Shown one piece after another: positions 1-8,885 of a DNA stretch of 42,082 nt. This DNA comes from Desulfobacterales bacterium HSG17. Lineage in GTDB: Bacteria > Desulfobacterota > Desulfobacteria > Desulfobacterales > Desulfococcaceae. The notes below the pieces were generated by a model. That model was not told the origin of the DNA. It saw only the letters and a program-made list of their open reading frames with translations, and ran no database searches. Numbering within the stretch: position 1 is the first letter of the stretch; the number at the start of each line of letters is the position of its first letter. Position numbers and translations under genes: made by a program. The stretch is taken from contig JAUCGD010000010.1 of NCBI GenBank assembly GCA_030377945.1, positions 1 through 42,082 on the forward strand, read 5' to 3'.

Positions 1-1
1 G

Positions 2-919
2 AATGATATTCCTTCTGAGCTTATTATCAGAAGCATTATCGGAGATACAATAAAAGATTTATTATTTAAAAAATATATTCCGCGGGTTTTTATAGCAAGT
101 GCTGAAAGGACTGGTTCTGCCATTTTTCAAAAGGAGCTTGATTTTACCCGTAATCGCCTGGTTGATCTGCTGGGAGATAAATCGTCAAGTCTTCATCCAT
201 TTGATCTGCTTGATAAATTTTCTTCGGAATATCCCATTCCTGTTAGAAGAAATGTTGATTTCATTCGTGAATTATCCTCAATATCAAATAAAGACAGTTT
301 TATTTATCAAAATCATCCTGGTATTCTTGAAGATTTTTCAAATATCATAGCCGGGGAATACAAAGTCACAAAAGACGGAGATGTGCAGTATGTACCAGAG
401 TCAAACAAGCGGCTGCGTCTTTCAATGGTAGAAAGCTCAAGTGCTGTAAGATCGCTTCTTGATATATGGTTTTATATGCGCCATACAGCAAAACCCGGTG
501 ACATGTTTATTGTTGACGAACCTGAATTAAATCTGCATCCTGAAAATCAGCAGCGTATTGCCAGGTTATTTGCGCGTCTGGTCAATATCGGTATTAAGGT
601 ATTTATTACAACACACAGCGATTATATTATTAAGGAACTTAATACCTTGATTATGCTGAATAAAAAAACAAATTTCACAAACCGGATTGCTGCTGAGGAA
701 AAGTATAATGAAAAAGAATTTATCTCTGCTGACAAGGTAAAGGTTTATATTGCTGAAAATCAGCTTGTTTTAAAAAAAGGAAATAAGAAAAGAACCTTAT
801 GTATGTCACTAACCCCGGCAGATATAGACTCGAACCTGGGTATTGAAGTAAAAAGCTTTGATACGACCATTGATGACATGAACAGGATTCAGGAAGCTCT
901 TGTCTGGGGGGATGAATAG
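2..919 (+). CDS. AAA/ABC-type ATPase, C-terminal part (5' end outside window)
   Basis: The frame is open from base 2, so the gene enters from the left and only about 305 C-terminal residues are visible; the Walker A region is not seen. The visible part carries a Walker B box (FIVDEPELNLHP) and a following H-loop (ITTHSDYI), the hallmark of the SMC/ABC-like AAA_21/OLD-type ATPases. An upstream SAERTG segment is also common in such proteins. The family uses ATP binding to drive dimerisation and control an attached or partner nuclease. The next gene starts 3 bases after the stop and encodes a small nuclease-like protein, so the two are probably translated together as a pair. An internal ATG at 383 is not the true start. 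Family is confident; biological role in the BREX locus is inferred. Confidence 0.85.
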   Translation, partial: NDIPSELIIRSIIGDTIKDLLFKKYIPRVFIASAERTGSAIFQKELDFTRNRLVDLLGDKSSSLHPFDLLDKFSSEYPIPVRRNVDFIRELSSISNKDSFIYQNHPGILEDFSNIIAGEYKVTKDGDVQYVPESNKRLRLSMVESSSAVRSLLDIWFYMRHTAKPGDMFIVDEPELNLHPENQQRIARLFARLVNIGIKVFITTHSDYIIKELNTLIMLNKKTNFTNRIAAEEKYNEKEFISADKVKVYIAENQLVLKKGNKKRTLCMSLTPADIDSNLGIEVKSFDTTIDDMNRIQEALVWGDE

Positions 920-922
920 TAT

Positions 923-1474
923 ATGTCTGATATTGCAACACTAAATAATATGATACATGATAATGCAAAGATTACATTACTAGATCATTACGATAAAGCT
1001 TACGTTCTCCTGCAAGAATCTGATACTCCTGATTCAAGTGTGCAGATTAAAGGCTTGCCTCAAGATGCAGTCATTATAAAGATTGATGATGCATTTAAAA
1101 ACGATCAGTTTTTTTCAGGTAAAAACGGAGAATGCAAAAGGGCTGACTATGCAATAATAGCAAAAGCAGGAGATAAAAAACGTATTCTCTATATTGAGAT
1201 GAAAAAAACAAAGGATCAGCGCAATTCCATAGTCAAACAGCTTAAAGGTGCCAAATGCGTAATGGATTATTGTTGTAATATTGCTTCTGTATTTTACGGT
1301 AAATCAGGATTTTTATCCGGGTATGAACCGCGTTTTATATCTTTTGGACATACCTCTTCCATAAGAAAACGAAGAACCAGAATCAAACGATCTGAATCTA
1401 TACACAGCACCCCTGAAAATCTGATGAAAATTGACTGGCCTGCAAATGTTCAGTTTAGTCATTTAGCCGGGTGA
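923..1474 (+). CDS. Small putative PD-(D/E)XK-type nuclease partner of the upstream ATPase
   Basis: This 183-residue protein has no family I can name with certainty. Residues 70-95 read like a PD-(D/E)XK active site: Asp75 in KRADYA, then a hydrophobic strand ending in IEMKK with Glu92 and Lys94, followed by a helix with Gln106 (KQLKGAK). The C-terminus is basic (RKRRTRIKR). It starts 3 bases after the ATPase stop, which argues for coupled expression. The function proposed, a nuclease gated by the ATPase, is inference from motif spacing and context; another small D-x(n)-ExK fold protein remains possible. Bases 1475-1544 downstream hold no gene. Confidence 0.7.
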   Translation: MSDIATLNNMIHDNAKITLLDHYDKAYVLLQESDTPDSSVQIKGLPQDAVIIKIDDAFKNDQFFSGKNGECKRADYAIIAKAGDKKRILYIEMKKTKDQRNSIVKQLKGAKCVMDYCCNIASVFYGKSGFLSGYEPRFISFGHTSSIRKRRTRIKRSESIHSTPENLMKIDWPANVQFSHLAG

Positions 1475-1544
1475 TGATTCAGAGTGAAGGGGAAAAACTG
1501 AAACTTCAAATATTACGAAATTTTACAGGGCAGGAGGATTCTAT

Positions 1545-2603
1545 ATGATTGAAAAAATTTCTCTTACAAATTTTACTGTATTCAGCAGACTGGACCTTGT
1601 GTTTTCCCCAAAAATAAATATTATCATCGGGGAAAACGGAACTGGGAAAACTCATCTGCTTAAAGCTGTTTTTGCCCTGTGTTCTGCCAATAATACATTG
1701 AAAAAAGATGCAGATATGAGCCAGGAAGAAATTTCAAGGCTTCTTAAGGAAAGATTTGTAAATACTTTTATGCCCCTTAAAAATAAAATCGGCAGTATGC
1801 TTTATTTCAGCAGTACGGAAAATGCTCAGGTTAAGGCTGATTTTGAGCATGATAAAAGGATTGCGTTTTCTTTTCATGAAAATTCCAAGTCTTTGAGCAT
1901 AACGGAAAACAAAGACTATCAGAACTATGTACCTGAGCCGGTTTTTATTCCCACCAAAGAAGTGCTTGCGCTTATGGAAGGGTTTGTAAGCCTTTATAAC
2001 AAGTTTCATTTATCTTTTGATATTACCTATTATGATATTTGTTCTCTTCTGGATCTTCCCTTTGCACGGGAGGAAAGATTAAATGACAAGACTGTATGGG
2101 CAATAAATGAAATTGAAAAACTGGTGGGCGGCAAATTCATTTTTCATGGGGGCGGCCGTGTTACGTTCAGGACAGAAGATAATGAATATTCAGCCAATGT
2201 TATAGCAGAAGGCTTTCGCAAGGCAGGAATGCTCTCCCGCCTTCTTGAAACCGGAACCATTCTGCCAGGTGAAAGCGGGCCTCTTTTATGGGATGAACCT
2301 GAAGGAAACATGAATCCCATGATTATGAAACTGATTGTTGAAATCCTGCTTGAGCTTTCCCGCAAAGGTCAGCAGATTATCCTGGCTACCCATGATTATG
2401 TTTTGCTCAAATGGTTTGATCTGCTTATGGATAAGGACAAAAAGGATGAGGTGAGATTTCATACCCTGTTTTCTGATCCGGTTTCAGATAAAGTTAAACT
2501 CCAAAGCACAGAAGATTATCGTCAAATTGATCAAAATTCTATTTCAGAAACATTGAGTAATTTGTATGATGCAGACATTAACAAGTCATTTGGAGGTTTA
2601 TAA
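1545..2603 (+). CDS. AAA/ABC-type ATPase (second ATPase of the BREX insert)
   Basis: Complete 352-residue SMC/ABC-like ATPase. The N-terminus IEKISLTNFTVF is the usual opening strand of AAA_15/AAA_21 proteins. Walker A is GENGTGKT (29-36), Walker B is LLWDEPEGNMNP (about 247-258), and the H-loop is ATHDYVL. The start at 1545 is preceded by an AGGAGG-like ribosome site (caggaggattctat). No nuclease domain is fused; instead the next gene, a small PD-(D/E)XK-like protein, begins at the base directly after the stop. It is unlike the first ATPase in its signature and tail, so the two pairs are not a recent duplication. Role in defence is inferred from position immediately upstream of pglX. Confidence 0.85.
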   Translation: MIEKISLTNFTVFSRLDLVFSPKINIIIGENGTGKTHLLKAVFALCSANNTLKKDADMSQEEISRLLKERFVNTFMPLKNKIGSMLYFSSTENAQVKADFEHDKRIAFSFHENSKSLSITENKDYQNYVPEPVFIPTKEVLALMEGFVSLYNKFHLSFDITYYDICSLLDLPFAREERLNDKTVWAINEIEKLVGGKFIFHGGGRVTFRTEDNEYSANVIAEGFRKAGMLSRLLETGTILPGESGPLLWDEPEGNMNPMIMKLIVEILLELSRKGQQIILATHDYVLLKWFDLLMDKDKKDEVRFHTLFSDPVSDKVKLQSTEDYRQIDQNSISETLSNLYDADINKSFGGL

Positions 2604-3098
2604 GTGATAACCTTAGATGAACAAGATTTGCGAATTTCATTAGAAAACGCTGTAAACGGGGAAAATTTTGACCGCGATGAAATAAAAAATGGGACAAGTA
2701 TTCAGCCGGTTGATTTAATTTTTGAATTTGAAAAATACTATTTATTTGTTGAAGTAAAAGATCCTGACGTGCCCGGGGCTTCAAACCCGGAGCATTTTAG
2801 AAAAGATCTTCAAACTGGCAAAGTAATACGGAAAGTAGCTGGAAAATTTAGAGATACTACTTTTTTCAGAATGAATCAAGGTAAGAATGACAAACCCATT
2901 AAGTATTTGTTTTTGCTTTCAATGGCTTCTTTAGACCCTATTTTGCTCTCAAATAAACAAGATGAGTTAAGAAAATCATTGCCTGCTGTACATCATTTTT
3001 GGGAAAGTGATATAACATGTATGGTTATAAATATTCAGCAATGGCAGAGATTATTTGGCACTGATTCACTTACTCGAATCAGCGAGATATCGTCATGA
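2604..3098 (+). CDS. Small putative PD-(D/E)XK-type nuclease partner of the second ATPase
   Basis: This 164-residue protein starts with GTG placed directly after the ATPase stop codon, with a strong GGAGG site inside the upstream gene's last codons (tttggaggtttataagtg). This is tight translational coupling. Residues 36-52 show PVD (Asp38) and, after a beta-strand, FVEVKD with Glu50 and Lys52, the D-x(11)-ExK pattern of PD-(D/E)XK nucleases. Later helices carry several Lys/Arg residues. I do not recognise a named family. The fold call rests on the short motif alone; function is inferred as the nuclease or nucleic-acid-binding half of an ATPase pair. Confidence 0.7.
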   Translation: MITLDEQDLRISLENAVNGENFDRDEIKNGTSIQPVDLIFEFEKYYLFVEVKDPDVPGASNPEHFRKDLQTGKVIRKVAGKFRDTTFFRMNQGKNDKPIKYLFLLSMASLDPILLSNKQDELRKSLPAVHHFWESDITCMVINIQQWQRLFGTDSLTRISEISS

Positions 3099-3151
3099 TT
3101 ATTTTTTGTGGCTTTTAAGATAACAAACAATTCAAAAAGGACAATAAATAA

Positions 3152-6100
3152 ATGGAAACCTCAAAGCTCAAAACATTTGCTCAATATGCCCGCAGGGCAT
3201 TGCTGGAACTTATTGAAAATAAACTGGTATTTGTACTGTCTCCTGACAGTCTGGCACGGCGGGAAAATCCCAAGGCTGTGGCTGAGCTTGAAAAACAGAT
3301 TCAGGCGGGTACTAAAGAAGCTGTGATTGAAAAGGCTGCTTATACCTGGTTTAACCGCTTTTGTGCCCTGCGGTTTATGGATGTTAATCAATATAACCGA
3401 GTTGGTGTGCTTTCTCCTGCTGACGGGCAGATTCAGCCGGAGATTCTGGCTGAGGCAAAGATGGGGGTTATGGATGAAAATATGATTCCTGCTGATGTTC
3501 AAACCAGGGTTTCAGATCTGTTAGGCGAGAGAATTCCTTCTCATGATTCCCAGAATGAGGCTTATGCACTGATTATTGTTGCTGTGTGCAATTACTGGAA
3601 CAGGGTTATGCCTTTTATGTTTGAGCGCATTGCCGATTTTACCGAGCTTTTAATGCCTGATGATCTGGTTTCCGACAATTCCCTGCCTGCACTTATCCGC
3701 GAGGCCATGAGTCCTGATGTTTGTGAGGATGTGGAGGTTATCGGGTGGCTGTATCAGTTTTATGTTTCAGAGAAAAAGGATGAGGTTTTTGCAGGGCTGA
3801 AGAAGAATAAGAAGATAACACCGGAGAATATTCCGGCTGCGACTCAGCTTTTTACTCCTGAATGGATTGTTAAGTATCTTGTGGAAAATTCTCTTGGCAG
3901 GTTGTGGATGCTTAACAGGCCGGGTTCCAGGCTTGTTCACAGGATGGAGTATTATATTAAGCCGGACCAGGAGGAGACTGATTTTCTCAGGGTTTCTTCG
4001 CCTGAGGAGATTAAGGTTTGTGATCCTGCCTGCGGGTCAGGGCATATGCTGGTTTATGCTTTTGAGCTTTTGTATGCGATTTATGAGGAAGAAGGGTATG
4101 ACGGGACTGAGATTCCGGGGTTGATTCTGGGGAAGAATCTGTTTGGGATTGAGATTGATGAGCGTGCTGGGGGGCTTGCTTGTTTTGCTTTGGTTATGAA
4201 GGCGCGGGGCAAGTATCGGCGGTTTTTTCGGAAGGCTGTGCAGCCAAAGGTTTGTGTTTTGGAGAATGTTTTGTTTATAACCACGAATGACATGAATAAC
4301 ACGAATGAAGAGTTTTTTAAAACTGAAGATGAAAACGGATTAATACAGATTATTATGGAGTTGTGCAAGACAGGGGTGGATAGGAATGCGTTGATTCATG
4401 ATCTGTATTTGTTTACAGAGGCTGATAATTTCGGCTCTCTGCTGAAACCGGAGTTGTCGCCCCATGATTTTGAAAAGCTGATTCCGGCTGCTGAAGATCT
4501 GGAAAAAGAGTATTTTTCCGATGTTTTTCTCAGTCCTCTTACAAAAAAGATCAGCTTGGCGCTGAAACAGGGGTATTTTCTCAGTTCTAAATATCATGTG
4601 GTTATTGCCAATCCTCCGTATATGGGTGGTAAGGGGATGAATGGGAGTTTGGGGACGTGGGCAAAAGAGAATTACCCGAACAGCAAATCCGACCTTTTTG
4701 CCATGTTTATTGAACGTGGTTTCAAATTGCTTGTAGATATGGGTTATAATGCAATGATTACAATGCAAAGCTGGATGTTTCTTTCATCTTTTGAAACATT
4801 GCGACAAAAATTATTAACAAATCAAAATATTGTCTCGTTAATACAGATAGGTTACAATAGTTTTCCTGAGCTAAATTCTAAAGTTGCTCAAGCATGTGCT
4901 TTTATATTGGTGAATTGTCAAAGGTATACGGTTGGTTCATACATAAATCTAAATGATGTTTCTCAATCGGCTGATAAAGAGAAAATTTTTATAGAAAAGA
5001 AAAAGAAAAAAGATATTCACTGGGTTAATCAACAAGATTTCAGTAAAATACCAGGTAGCCCAATTGCATATTGGGTAAGTGAAAAACTTGTTGAAATTTA
5101 TTCAAATAGTAAACAGTTTCATGACATTGCTGATTCAATTCAAGGCATGATTACTGGTAATAACAATAAATTTTTGCGAAGATGGCCTGAAGTCAATTCC
5201 ACAAAATTATCACTTAATAAAGCATTAATTGATGATGTTGATACAATTAACTCTTTTTGGATTCCTTACAACAAGGGGGGAGATTTAAGAAAATGGTATG
5301 GGAATAATGAATTTGTTTTGAATTGGAGCAATAAGGGTAAAGATTTAACAAGATCAAGAACTAAAAATGCTCAGTTTTATTTTAAACCTTGCATAACTTG
5401 GACTTTTATTACTTCTTCATTTTTTACTGCTAGAAAATGTACCCAAGGATTCGTCTGGGATGTCGCTGGATCAAGTGTTTTTCCACACCAAAATGATTAT
5501 TTTGGCAAATTATTATGTTTCATGTGTTCCAAGATTGGAAAAACAATTTTAGATGCAATTAATCCTACTCTAAATTATCAAGTAGAAAACATTCTTTCAC
5601 TCCCAGTTCATATTAATCTTGATAGCAACAATAATAGAATTACTCAACTGATGGAATTGTTGGTTATTACCACACGAACAGACTGGGACTCCTACGAAAC
5701 TTCTTGGGATTTTAAAACGCTCTCACTCCTACAATCCGACTATCGCCAGCCCACACTCAAAACCACCTACACAACCCTCCGCACCCACTGGCAAGAAATA
5801 ACCCTTGAAACACAGCGCCTCGAACAAGAAAACAACCGCATCTTCATTGAAGCCTACGGACTGCAAGACGAACTTACCCCTGAAGTGCCCCTTGCAGAAA
5901 TCACCCTTACCTGCAACCCCCACTACCGCTACGGAGGCAAAAAAACCGATGAAGAACTTGAAAAACTGCTCCTTGCCGACACCATCAAAGAATTCATCTC
6001 CTATGCTGTGGGCTGCATATTCGGGCGGTTTTCCCTTGACAAACCCGGCCTCATACTCGCAAACCAGGGAGAAACCATAGAAGACTATCTCGCACAAATC

Positions 6101-6697
6101 CCAAAACCGACATTTGCACCGGCCAAAGACAACGTAATCCCCATAATGGACAATGACTGGTTCACAGACGACATAACAGAACAATTTAAAACATTCCTGA
6201 AAACCACATTCGGCCTGGAAAACTACACAGAAAACCTCGCATTCATAGAAAATGCAATAGGAAAAAACATAAGCCAGTACTTCCTGAAAAACTTCTACCC
6301 AGACCACATAAAAACCTACAAAAAACGCCCCATCTACTGGATGTTCTCATCCCCGAAAGCCAGCTTCAACGCCTTAATCTACATGCACAGATACAGACCT
6401 GACACAGCATCAATAGTGCTGAACAACTACCTGCGCGAATATACAACCAAACTGGGCGCAAGAAAAGAAAACCTTGAAAACATAAGCATAAGCGCCGCAG
6501 CATCACAAAAAGAAAAAACAAAAGCCATAAAAGAAATCGAAAAAACCAAAAAAATCATAGAAGAGCTGAACACCTATGAACGCGAAACCCTCTACCCCCT
6601 GGCAGCAAAACAAATGGAAATAGACCTTGACAACGGAGTAAAGCAAAACTACCCAAAATTCGGAAAAGCATTGAAAAAGGTTACAGGGCTGAGTTAA
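3152..6697 (+). CDS. pglX: BREX adenine-specific DNA methyltransferase PglX (BrxX)
   Basis: The protein has 1181 residues, the usual length for BREX type 1 PglX. It methylates the N6 of adenine in a non-palindromic site, marking host DNA and taking part in phage exclusion. The SAM-binding motif DPACGSG is at 291-297 and the catalytic NPPY at 487-490, in the order of gamma-class N6-adenine methyltransferases. The N-terminus (METSKLKTFAQYARRALLELI) matches the family. Residues of about 510-845 are the expected specificity region, and a helical, Lys/Glu-rich tail follows (about 1085-1160). Base and codon use change sharply within the gene: G/T-rich before about 4690, AT-rich to about 5690, A/C-rich after. 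Start ATG has an AAGGAC site 8 bases upstream. The next BREX core gene, pglZ, is separated by three inserted genes. Confidence 0.95.
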   Translation: METSKLKTFAQYARRALLELIENKLVFVLSPDSLARRENPKAVAELEKQIQAGTKEAVIEKAAYTWFNRFCALRFMDVNQYNRVGVLSPADGQIQPEILAEAKMGVMDENMIPADVQTRVSDLLGERIPSHDSQNEAYALIIVAVCNYWNRVMPFMFERIADFTELLMPDDLVSDNSLPALIREAMSPDVCEDVEVIGWLYQFYVSEKKDEVFAGLKKNKKITPENIPAATQLFTPEWIVKYLVENSLGRLWMLNRPGSRLVHRMEYYIKPDQEETDFLRVSSPEEIKVCDPACGSGHMLVYAFELLYAIYEEEGYDGTEIPGLILGKNLFGIEIDERAGGLACFALVMKARGKYRRFFRKAVQPKVCVLENVLFITTNDMNNTNEEFFKTEDENGLIQIIMELCKTGVDRNALIHDLYLFTEADNFGSLLKPELSPHDFEKLIPAAEDLEKEYFSDVFLSPLTKKISLALKQGYFLSSKYHVVIANPPYMGGKGMNGSLGTWAKENYPNSKSDLFAMFIERGFKLLVDMGYNAMITMQSWMFLSSFETLRQKLLTNQNIVSLIQIGYNSFPELNSKVAQACAFILVNCQRYTVGSYINLNDVSQSADKEKIFIEKKKKKDIHWVNQQDFSKIPGSPIAYWVSEKLVEIYSNSKQFHDIADSIQGMITGNNNKFLRRWPEVNSTKLSLNKALIDDVDTINSFWIPYNKGGDLRKWYGNNEFVLNWSNKGKDLTRSRTKNAQFYFKPCITWTFITSSFFTARKCTQGFVWDVAGSSVFPHQNDYFGKLLCFMCSKIGKTILDAINPTLNYQVENILSLPVHINLDSNNNRITQLMELLVITTRTDWDSYETSWDFKTLSLLQSDYRQPTLKTTYTTLRTHWQEITLETQRLEQENNRIFIEAYGLQDELTPEVPLAEITLTCNPHYRYGGKKTDEELEKLLLADTIKEFISYAVGCIFGRFSLDKPGLILANQGETIEDYLAQIPKPTFAPAKDNVIPIMDNDWFTDDITEQFKTFLKTTFGLENYTENLAFIENAIGKNISQYFLKNFYPDHIKTYKKRPIYWMFSSPKASFNALIYMHRYRPDTASIVLNNYLREYTTKLGARKENLENISISAAASQKEKTKAIKEIEKTKKIIEELNTYERETLYPLAAKQMEIDLDNGVKQNYPKFGKALKKVTGLS

Positions 6698-6725
6698 TCA
6701 TGGTTCCCCAAAAAGTGAGATTATT

Positions 6726-8885
6726 ATGAACAATGAAAACAAACAAAATGACCCAAACAAAAGAACTGTCAGCATAAAAAATCTCTATCTTGACCCGAAT
6801 AATTTCCGGCTGATACACCAAAGCGATTATGTGAAAGTCGGTGATGACAAAATTAAAGATAAAAATATACAACATCGCACTTTTATAATGCTCACAGGTG
6901 ATAAAAATCAGCATATTCAGGATTTGTTAGACAGTTTTAAAGCCAATGACTATCTGCCCGTAGATCAGATACAGGTTCGGCAGCTTGAAGACGGAGGATA
7001 TGTTGTTATTGAAGGAAACAGGCGAATTGCCGCACTGAAATATCTGCATCAAAAATATAATGATAATAAAATTGATTTAGGAAACCTTAATAAATCCATT
7101 TTCACTAACACCCCTGTGGTATTTTATACTGACAGCAATAAAATTCATCATCTTACCCTGATGGCTTTGAAACATATAAGCGGAAATAAAAAATGGGGTG
7201 AATGGAATCAGGCAAAATTAATAGAAATACTTAAAAATACACACAATCTGCCTGAAAATGAAATTTGCAGCCGCATTGGGATAAAAAAAGTTGAACTGCG
7301 CAGAACTTTACGAGCCTTATCCTTTATTGAACAATATATTGAATCAGATTACGGAGACCAGTTCAATGAAAAAATGTTCCCGCTGTTTCGTGAAGCAATT
7401 TATCGTTCAAATATAAAAAAATGGTTAAACTGGGAAGAAACGGAATATAAGGCTGAAAACCTTGAAAACCTTGAACTTTTTTTCTCCTGGCTATCGGAAG
7501 AACCTGATTTGGAAGCAGACGGTGATATGGGATATGGAGATAAATATCTTCCTCCTGCACTTGTTAAACGTGAAGATGTCCGAACATTGGATAAAATAAT
7601 AAATGACAAAAAAGCTATTGCACAGCTTAAACTGAGCAGGGATATTAATACAGCATACCGTTCCAGCGATCATATTTTTAATGAACGCCAGCAAAGTGCA
7701 ATTATTACTATTGACCGGGAAATAGACACCCTTAATCAAATGACAATAAAGGGTGAATACTTACCTGGGCTTGAAAATACCCTGAACCGTTTACAGGGTG
7801 TAGTTGACAGAGCAAAAGCCCTTGGCCTTTCAGGAGTTGAACAGAAAACTGTATTCCATGATCGTATTGACATTCATTTTAAATCAATAAATATTTTAAA
7901 TTACAAACTGCTAAAAAATACAACTTTAAATGGTTTTTCCCGTATTAATCTGTTTGCAGGCATTAATAACTCAGGCAAAACAACACTGCTTGAAGCTGTG
8001 TATCTGCTTTGCAGGCAAAATGATTTTACAGGGCTTTTTGAAATTGTCCGGCGCAGGGGTAAGATTTCAAAAGATCGTATAAATCCTGAATGGTTTCTGG
8101 AGCAAATACAGCATGGTATAGAAATTGAAGGTATTTTTGACAACAGCTCTGCATCTGTACAAATAAAACATTACCAGGAAGAAAACAGCGGCATTGACAA
8201 GAGCCATTATCTTGAATCTGTTGAGATAACTTCAATGTATAATGGAATAAATCAAGATTCTCTGACAAAAATTTTTAAAGGCCGTGAACGGGAAACCCTT
8301 ACAACAGGGACAAAGATTCTTTGTCCTGTTGTTTACAGCAGTCCCTTTTTTCTAAATGAACCCCATCGTTATGCTTCTTACTATCATAAAAGCACACAAT
8401 CCAAAGCACTGCCTAAAATATTTGAATTTATTAAAAAAACAGTAATTGATACAATTGAGGATGTCCGGCTTGTTGATGAATGGCAGCGGTTTTTAGTAAC
8501 AGACAGCTGCCATGAGTATGCGATTGATCTTACAGGATATGGAGAAGGTTTGCAGAGAATTTTCTTTATATCATTATTATTTGCATCTGCACAAAACGGA
8601 GTATTGCTAATAGATGAATTTGAAAATGCAATTCATACGGATTTAATATCCAAATTTACGGAATTTATTCACGGTCTGGCTGTTTTATTTAATGTTCAGG
8701 TATTTATAACTTCTCACAGCAAAGAATGTATTGATGCTTTTGTTAAAAATATCCCGAAAATTGAAGACCTGTTTGTATGTGCCCTGGTTGAAGGAGATAA
8801 AGGTATAAAAACAAAAGAATATACAGGCTCAAAATACAGACGGATGCTGGAAGCCGGTAACATTGACATCAGGAGGGCAAAATAG
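6726..8885 (+). CDS. ParB/Srx-like domain fused to an AAA/OLD-type ATPase
   Basis: This is a 719-residue two-part protein. Residues of about 13-110 form a ParB/sulfiredoxin-type domain with the motif VVIEGNRRIAALK (E96, N98, R99, R100); a helical middle follows (about 140-370). The C-terminal half is an ABC-like ATPase with Walker A GINNSGKT (412-419), Walker B VLLIDEFEN (626-634; D630, E631) and H-loop FITSHSKE. ParB-type domains bind CTP or NTP and can direct DNA sliding or nicking; OLD-type ATPases pair with TOPRIM nucleases. The stop overlaps the start of the next gene, a TOPRIM-like protein, so the two make a split OLD-like system. It lies between pglX and pglZ on the same strand, so it is likely part of the BREX transcript. 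Domain calls are firm; joint function is inferred. Confidence 0.85.
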   Translation: MNNENKQNDPNKRTVSIKNLYLDPNNFRLIHQSDYVKVGDDKIKDKNIQHRTFIMLTGDKNQHIQDLLDSFKANDYLPVDQIQVRQLEDGGYVVIEGNRRIAALKYLHQKYNDNKIDLGNLNKSIFTNTPVVFYTDSNKIHHLTLMALKHISGNKKWGEWNQAKLIEILKNTHNLPENEICSRIGIKKVELRRTLRALSFIEQYIESDYGDQFNEKMFPLFREAIYRSNIKKWLNWEETEYKAENLENLELFFSWLSEEPDLEADGDMGYGDKYLPPALVKREDVRTLDKIINDKKAIAQLKLSRDINTAYRSSDHIFNERQQSAIITIDREIDTLNQMTIKGEYLPGLENTLNRLQGVVDRAKALGLSGVEQKTVFHDRIDIHFKSINILNYKLLKNTTLNGFSRINLFAGINNSGKTTLLEAVYLLCRQNDFTGLFEIVRRRGKISKDRINPEWFLEQIQHGIEIEGIFDNSSASVQIKHYQEENSGIDKSHYLESVEITSMYNGINQDSLTKIFKGRERETLTTGTKILCPVVYSSPFFLNEPHRYASYYHKSTQSKALPKIFEFIKKTVIDTIEDVRLVDEWQRFLVTDSCHEYAIDLTGYGEGLQRIFFISLLFASAQNGVLLIDEFENAIHTDLISKFTEFIHGLAVLFNVQVFITSHSKECIDAFVKNIPKIEDLFVCALVEGDKGIKTKEYTGSKYRRMLEAGNIDIRRAK

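Noticed and set aside
5275..5280. Run of six G in pglX as a phase-variation switch
   Set aside because: Six bases is short for slippage and the frame is intact; nothing else supports switching.
5729..6307. 192-codon open frame on the minus strand inside pglX
   Set aside because: It is the mirror of the A/C-rich, C-ending-codon stretch of pglX; no ribosome site and no recognisable motif.
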